Position numbers and translations under genes: made by a program | Shown here: positions 60,408-64,000 of the stretch, piece after piece | Numbering within the stretch: position 1 is the stretch's first letter | Layout: every line of letters begins with the position of its first letter | Notes under the pieces: generated by a model | Told to the model about the DNA's origin: nothing | Databases searched by the model: none | The model's input: the letters and a program-made list of their open reading frames with translations, nothing else | Source: Sphingobacterium sp. CZ-2 | Lineage (GTDB): Bacteria > Bacteroidota > Bacteroidia > Sphingobacteriales > Sphingobacteriaceae | NCBI RefSeq assembly: GCF_004526235.1 | Contig: NZ_CP038159.1 | Coordinates: 62,001-126,000, forward strand | Direction: 5' to 3' | Length of the DNA stretch: 64,000 nt

Positions 60408-60932
60408 TTAAATTAAATTGTTTACGATTTTTTTTGATTTCTCGACCAACTCATTTGATTTAAAGAGCTGGCTTTCTATAATTGAACTTTCAAATAACAG
60501 GTAGATGTGATCGGATAGCAATTCCTCTCCGAGTTCTTTTTCAAAGAATTTTCTAAGGTCGTTTTTGTGTGCCTGTATAACTGAAAGTATAGTACCTTGT
60601 TCTTTTGATATTTCCGACAGGATGTTCAAAAAACTGCACCCCCTAAAACCTTCCTTTTCGTTCATATAAATAATGAAATCAAAGGCGTTCAATATTCTTT
60701 TTTTGGTGCTTTTCGATTTTGATACGTATGTTATCAATTCAGAAAACCAATATCCATGTCTTGCATTTAAAAACGCAACACATAGGTCATCTTTTGATTT
60801 AAAGTGTTGGTAAAAACTTGCTTTGGCAACATTGGCTTCACTGATAATCTGATTAATTCCAGTGCTATTATATCCCTGTTGATGGAACAGTAGTGAAGCG
60901 GTATCAATAATTCTTTCTCTTGGGGTATTCAT
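60408..60932 (-). CDS. TetR/AcrR-family transcriptional regulator
   Basis: 174 aa from the ATG at 60932 ([20 protein letters not shown]). A longer frame from 60983 would run through the operator palindrome and is rejected. Residues ~1-50 are the TetR helix-turn-helix ([31 protein letters not shown]). The rest is the helical ligand-binding domain with a cysteine at GCSFLN. The DUF1348-like gene starts 5 bp later. A perfect palindrome 44-57 bp upstream of the start is probably its operator, so it is autoregulated. Confidence 0.9.
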   Translation of the reverse strand: MNTPRERIIDTASLLFHQQGYNSTGINQIISEANVAKASFYQHFKSKDDLCVAFLNARHGYWFSELITYVSKSKSTKKRILNAFDFIIYMNEKEGFRGCSFLNILSEISKEQGTILSVIQAHKNDLRKFFEKELGEELLSDHIYLLFESSIIESQLFKSNELVEKSKKIVNNLI

Positions 60933-60975
60933 GTTTATATCCTTTATGAAAGCAAATGTATAGAATAATAACTGA

Positions 60976-60989
60976 ACAGACAAGTCTGT
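60976..60989. promoter_or_regulatory. TetR-type operator palindrome
   Basis: ACAGAC-AA-GTCTGT, perfect 6-bp arms around a 2-bp spacer, centred about 50 bp upstream of the TetR gene start at 60932. Size and position fit a TetR-family operator. Confidence 0.65.
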
Positions 60990-61026
60990 CTATTTATTCT
61001 TTTTAGAATACCCATTATTTTAGCCG

Positions 61027-61332
61027 TTATCCATCTTGCTGTATCAAGTGCTGTAAATCGGGGTCATTCTTAATCCGCTCCATTTCGCTTTCCACAATAT
61101 GTACAACGTCCGCTTTGACCTGCCTGTAATTGGCTTCGATGACCTGCTTCATATTGTCGTTGCCGTCTTCATCGGTAAAGGATAATATCTGCGGTATCTT
61201 TTTGTAGGCTTTGGTTTCGGCAGACACCTTTTCATTGTCCACCACGATAAATAATCTTTCAGTACGTTTAATAACTATTAATCTTCCAAAAAAGAGTTCG
61301 AGTTTCGTACCAGTAAGTTCACAGTAACTTTA
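61027..61332 (-). pseudogene. C-terminal fragment of an unrecognised protein
   Basis: The frame is open from just after a stop near 61333 down to the stop at 61027 with no ATG; GTG at 61245 would give 72 aa. The product is charged and helical (KKIPQILSFTDEDGNDNMKQ, then VHIVESEMERIKNDPDLQHL), resembling the end of a larger protein. I could not name the parent. It may be a truncated relic of a mobile-element gene, given the rteC relic elsewhere in this segment; this is a guess. Confidence 0.4.
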
Positions 61333-61366
61333 AGCCTTCAAAATCCTTGATTTTGAAGGCTTTTTT
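61332..61366. terminator. Long perfect bidirectional terminator
   Basis: AGCCTTCAAAATC pairs with GATTTTGAAGGCT around CTT, bounded by AA and TT, with TTTTTTG after it on the plus strand. On the minus strand the run is weaker. Confidence 0.8.
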
Positions 61367-61512
61367 GTGTCCGATCATTGATCCTGGCAAAGTTAGGGAA
61401 ACATAATCAACTAATACGGAATTCATAATGAGTTCGAGGGATGGTTCGATTATCTATCAAGTTCCACAAAGAAAAAACCTTGTGTTTCAATCAGGGCTTT
61501 TGCTTTTATTTA

Positions 61513-62030
61513 TTAACTATTCTTCCTTTTGAACCGAGGTGCAATGATTTCCAAATTGGTACCAACCTGATCGCGGAAGTAAGCAACTGCCGTTCCGAAA
61601 CCCGCTTTTAAGCCATCCTGTTCCTGAAAAACGATCTGTGCACCTTCGGGTTCAACACCGACTTCCTTTAAACGCTTCATTGCAGGATCCATATCATCTA
61701 CTTCAAAACAAAGATGCATGGCATTGATTTGATTATTTTTATATGATACTTTTTCAGGTGCGGGAAGTACATACTATAAAATATCCATATTCAAATTATC
61801 CAATTGAAGGTTGCCTTTGAAAAGGTATCATCCTGGCCTTGTGTTTTAGCCATTCTCGGACCACCGATTTCATCATTGTTGGCTATTTTAACACCTGTTA
61901 ATCCTTCGTAAAAAGCAACGGATTTTTCCAGACTGCTTACGGTGATTCCTACATGATTGGCACTTGAGAACCCTGCTGTTTTTTCGTTTTCTATTTGATC
62001 AAATGCTGAGCGAATTAATGTGCTTGATGT
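61513..62030 (-). pseudogene. VOC (glyoxalase/bleomycin-resistance)-family protein, broken
   Basis: The N-terminal half NHVGITVSSLEKSVAFYEGL is followed by IGGPRMAKTQGQDD. The C-terminal half carries MHLCFEVDDMDPAMKRLKEV and ends NLEIIAPRFKRK. They lie in different frames. The shift is in a short A run on the plus strand at 61820-61823; adding one base gives FFKGNLQLDNLNMDIL. The restored frame still has an in-frame TAG at 61774-61776. There is also no ATG before the N-terminal half. Originally a metal-dependent small-molecule isomerase or binding protein. It adjoins the broken aldo/keto reductase. Confidence 0.8.
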
Positions 62031-62034
62031 TTAC

Positions 62035-63014
62035 TTAAATCTTTGAAAGCCCATTAGCAATCACCTGCATTTCTTGTTGTGTGATGTTTATATCCATCGC
62101 TTGCGCGTTGGCTATCGCTTGTGCTTCATTCCTGGTCCCGGCTAAAACCACGGTAATGGTGGGTTGCAGGCTTGTCCAACACAATACTAATTGAGCAAGA
62201 GTGGCATTTCTCGCTTCAGCTATCGGGGAGCTTGTGTCTAAAAAAGTACTTACCTTTTCCAAGTTGAACTGTTTGAAATAGCCATGTCTATGGTCATTTT
62301 CTTTCAACTTTCCGTTTTTAAAAAATTTTCCGGTAAGCAACCCTCTTTCCATTGGGCTGTATACGATAACTCCGAGACTGTTTTTTTGGGCATAAGGCAC
62401 CAAATCTGCTTCTATACTGCGATTGAGCATTCTGAAACTTATCTGGTTGCTCGAAATTGGCTATGTTTTTCTTGCTTCCATTACCTGTGCTACCCTGTAA
62501 TTACTCATACCTGCTGCATGAATTTTCCCCTGTTGAATCAACAATTCCAACGCTTCCATTGTTTCTGCAATTGGTGTTGTGTTGTCGGGCAATTGGATTT
62601 GCAAAAGATCAATGTAATCCGTCCCTAAGCGTCTCAAACTTTCTTCCGCTTCTTTAATCACATTGTTTTTTGAAGCGAATTTGTACACGGATTTTTTTTC
62701 CTGAGTTTTCCGAATCAAAAAAATTCACCTTTTCCGTTGTTGCTACCTTCCCATACCAAACCGAATTTGGTAAGTAGTTGAATCTTGCTTCGGTCATATC
62801 CTTTTATGGCCTTCCCCATTATTTCTTCACTCAGTCCAAAACCATAGAATGGAGCTGTATCAAGAGTTGTAACCTCATTATCAATAGCATCTCTCACTGC
62901 AGCGATGCTGTCTTTTTGTTCGTTCCCGCCCCACATATTGCCTCCTATGGCAAAAGCTCCGCAAGCGATAGATGATAATTTTAAGTCGGAGTCACCTAAT
63001 GTTCTGTATTCCAT
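62035..63014 (-). pseudogene. Aldo/keto reductase, frameshift plus nonsense mutation
   Basis: The reading starts at 63014 (MEYRTLGDSDLKLSSIACGA) with the AKR catalytic Tyr in DTAPFYGFG and Lys in LLTKFG. It shifts frame at a seven-A run (62717-62723; one more base restores reading). It continues through SLRRLGTDYIDLLQIQLPDN, then meets an in-frame TAG at 62461-62463, and resumes to MLNRSIEADLVPYAQKNSLG and AGTRNEAQAIANAQA. The usual His of the tetrad (QIHxPD) is Gln here (QIQLPD). At least three independent departures from a working enzyme are seen, so it is a decaying gene. Confidence 0.85.
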
Positions 63015-63093
63015 TTTTATAGTTTATTAATAAAATAAATTTGTGATGTAAGCTGTTTAGACTTTGTCTATATGGCTGCTGTTAAATAAATGT

Positions 63094-63705
63094 TCATGAC
63101 AATTGTTTTTTTAAAATGAAAGCCTCTCTTATATGTTTCAAATAATCGCGATGATACTTATCGACGCGCTCAGCTGTTGCGTTTTTTTCCAGATCGTGAA
63201 AATGAAATCCATCAATTCTTTCCATGCCGACAAACTGATTCATCTTATGAAAACCAAATAATATACCATCATCCACAGCGGTCTGATCGAAAAATTCTCC
63301 CGGCAACGTGAAAGCCGTAGAGGGTGCATTCCAAGTGGAGGTAACCATGTATTTTTTACCTTGCATTAACCCACCTGTCCCATAATTGATTTCAGGATGG
63401 TTGCGGCTTCTTCCATCGCTTCTGTAAATGCCGTTTTGATGACCGGCGGAGAAAACTTCATCGATGTATTTTTTCAAGCGATTCGGTACCTGAAACCACC
63501 AAATAGGTGTATGATAAATGATAACATCAGCCCATTTAAAATGCTCTACTTCTTCGAGCGCATCAAAATCATCATTGATATTGGTGATCCGTAATTCAAA
63601 ATCGTTTTTCTCGAAAAACGATTTTGTCCACTCCGTTAAGGTATTGTTGAATGTCCCGCCTGAATGTGCGAAGACCTGTCCGCCGTTTATAATAAATATC
63701 TTCAT
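63094..63705 (-). CDS. MdaB-like NAD(P)H quinone oxidoreductase
   Basis: 203 aa from the ATG at 63705 (MKIFIINGGQVFAHSGGTFN). A longer frame from 63735 adds ten residues with no support. Flavodoxin-like fold with FAD/quinone signatures WADVIIYHTPIWWFQVPNRL, KKYIDEVFSAGH and MVTSTWNAPSTAFTLPGEFF. Matches modulator-of-drug-activity B proteins: two-electron reduction of quinones. It is divergent from a LysR gene with about 100 bp between, the classic arrangement for a LysR-controlled oxidoreductase. Confidence 0.9.
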   Translation of the reverse strand: MKIFIINGGQVFAHSGGTFNNTLTEWTKSFFEKNDFELRITNINDDFDALEEVEHFKWADVIIYHTPIWWFQVPNRLKKYIDEVFSAGHQNGIYRSDGRSRNHPEINYGTGGLMQGKKYMVTSTWNAPSTAFTLPGEFFDQTAVDDGILFGFHKMNQFVGMERIDGFHFHDLEKNATAERVDKYHRDYLKHIREAFILKKQLS

Positions 63706-63803
63706 TTTATATAACCATATTAGTTGATTGTGCAAAATTCTATCATAATATTATATTATCAAAATAATTTAAATTGCATATTTGTATCATAAAAATAATA
63801 GAT

Positions 63804-64000
63804 ATGAAATGGAATTTGGAATGGCTGCGCACCTATAAAGCGATTTATGAAACAGGAACGCTCTCTGCTGCAGCACAGCAATTGTTTATTTCCCAACCCG
63901 GCGTAAGCCTGCATTTGAACTCACTGGAAGCCTTTACGGGTTATAAATTATTTGATCGCTCTGCACGAAAAATGGTGCCCACGGAAAAAGGAAAAATCCT
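63804..64000 (+). CDS. LysR-family transcriptional regulator, C-terminus beyond window
   Basis: 65 codons are visible. The N-terminal winged helix-turn-helix is plain: WLRTYKAIYETGTLSAAAQQ, then LFISQPGVSLHLNSLEAFTG, then LFDRSARKMVPTEKGK. The effector domain is outside. ATG at 63804. It is divergently oriented to the MdaB-like gene, which it probably controls in response to a quinone or other inducer. Confidence 0.9.
   Translation, partial: MKWNLEWLRTYKAIYETGTLSAAAQQLFISQPGVSLHLNSLEAFTGYKLFDRSARKMVPTEKGKI

Noticed and set aside
61285..61320. GTTCGAG next to a T-loop-like stretch as a tRNA fragment or att site
   Set aside because: The flanking bases do not form a T stem, and no matching copy was found in the window.
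1..64000. CRISPR array
   Set aside because: I saw no regularly spaced repeat set and no cas gene.

Overview
The window looks like a chromosome segment of a Bacteroidota bacterium, most likely Sphingobacteriaceae (Sphingobacterium-like). The reasons are the tandem SusC/SusD pairs, fasciclin-domain lipoproteins, DUF4998/DUF5000-type lipoproteins, Bacteroidota promoters (TTTG-N19-TAnnTTTG), an RteC relic, an IS1182-family element and weak Shine-Dalgarno signals. The genus is an inference.

Region 1 (1-19.5 kb, nearly all minus strand, visibly AT-rich) is a sialic acid/sialoglycan utilization locus. In transcription order it runs: fasciclin lipoprotein, SusC, SusD, second fasciclin lipoprotein, second SusC, second SusD, two surface sialidases, a FadR-type GntR regulator, a third sialidase, N-acetylneuraminate lyase, and a sialic acid mutarotase cut by the window edge. 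A 14-bp site (TTTGTAGnACATAA in the direction of transcription) occurs in front of the first fasciclin gene, the regulator and the nanH-nanA-nanM block. It is the probable regulator operator. Sialidases release sialic acid at the surface, the two SusCD pairs import ligands, NanM interconverts anomers, and NanA cleaves Neu5Ac to ManNAc and pyruvate.

Region 2 (19.75-33.4 kb, higher GC) has a small predicted secreted protein, a second SusCD locus with two accessory lipoproteins but no visible glycoside hydrolase, an MFS transporter, and a tricorn-type S41 protease on the plus strand.

Region 3 (33.8-44.9 kb) is an 11,007-bp genomic island inserted in the 3' end of a tRNA-Lys(CTT) gene, bounded by 46-bp direct repeats. 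A tyrosine integrase sits at the far end, and matched pairs of a 9-bp repeat at both ends look like integrase arm sites. Cargo includes a DUF262-plus-Schlafen/AlbA-like fusion (candidate phage defence), a RadC/JAB protein, a divergent SF2-helicase-like protein flanked by two paralogous ~130-aa proteins, small membrane proteins, and two strongly folded non-coding stretches.

Region 4 (44.9-48.5 kb) carries conjugative-element debris: an rteC gene broken in a homopolymer and an intact-looking IS1182-family element of about 1.74 kb. Region 5 (48.4-64 kb) is a long, mostly minus-strand set of redox, stress and regulator genes. These are azoreductase, an ECF41-type sigma factor, alpha/beta hydrolase, ABM monooxygenase, AhpD-like protein, LysE exporter, DoxX, an imine-reductase-like dehydrogenase, AraC, RidA-like protein, old yellow enzyme, Crp/Fnr, TetR, MdaB-like quinone reductase and LysR. 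It includes a decaying patch (61-63 kb) with a broken VOC gene and a broken aldo/keto reductase.
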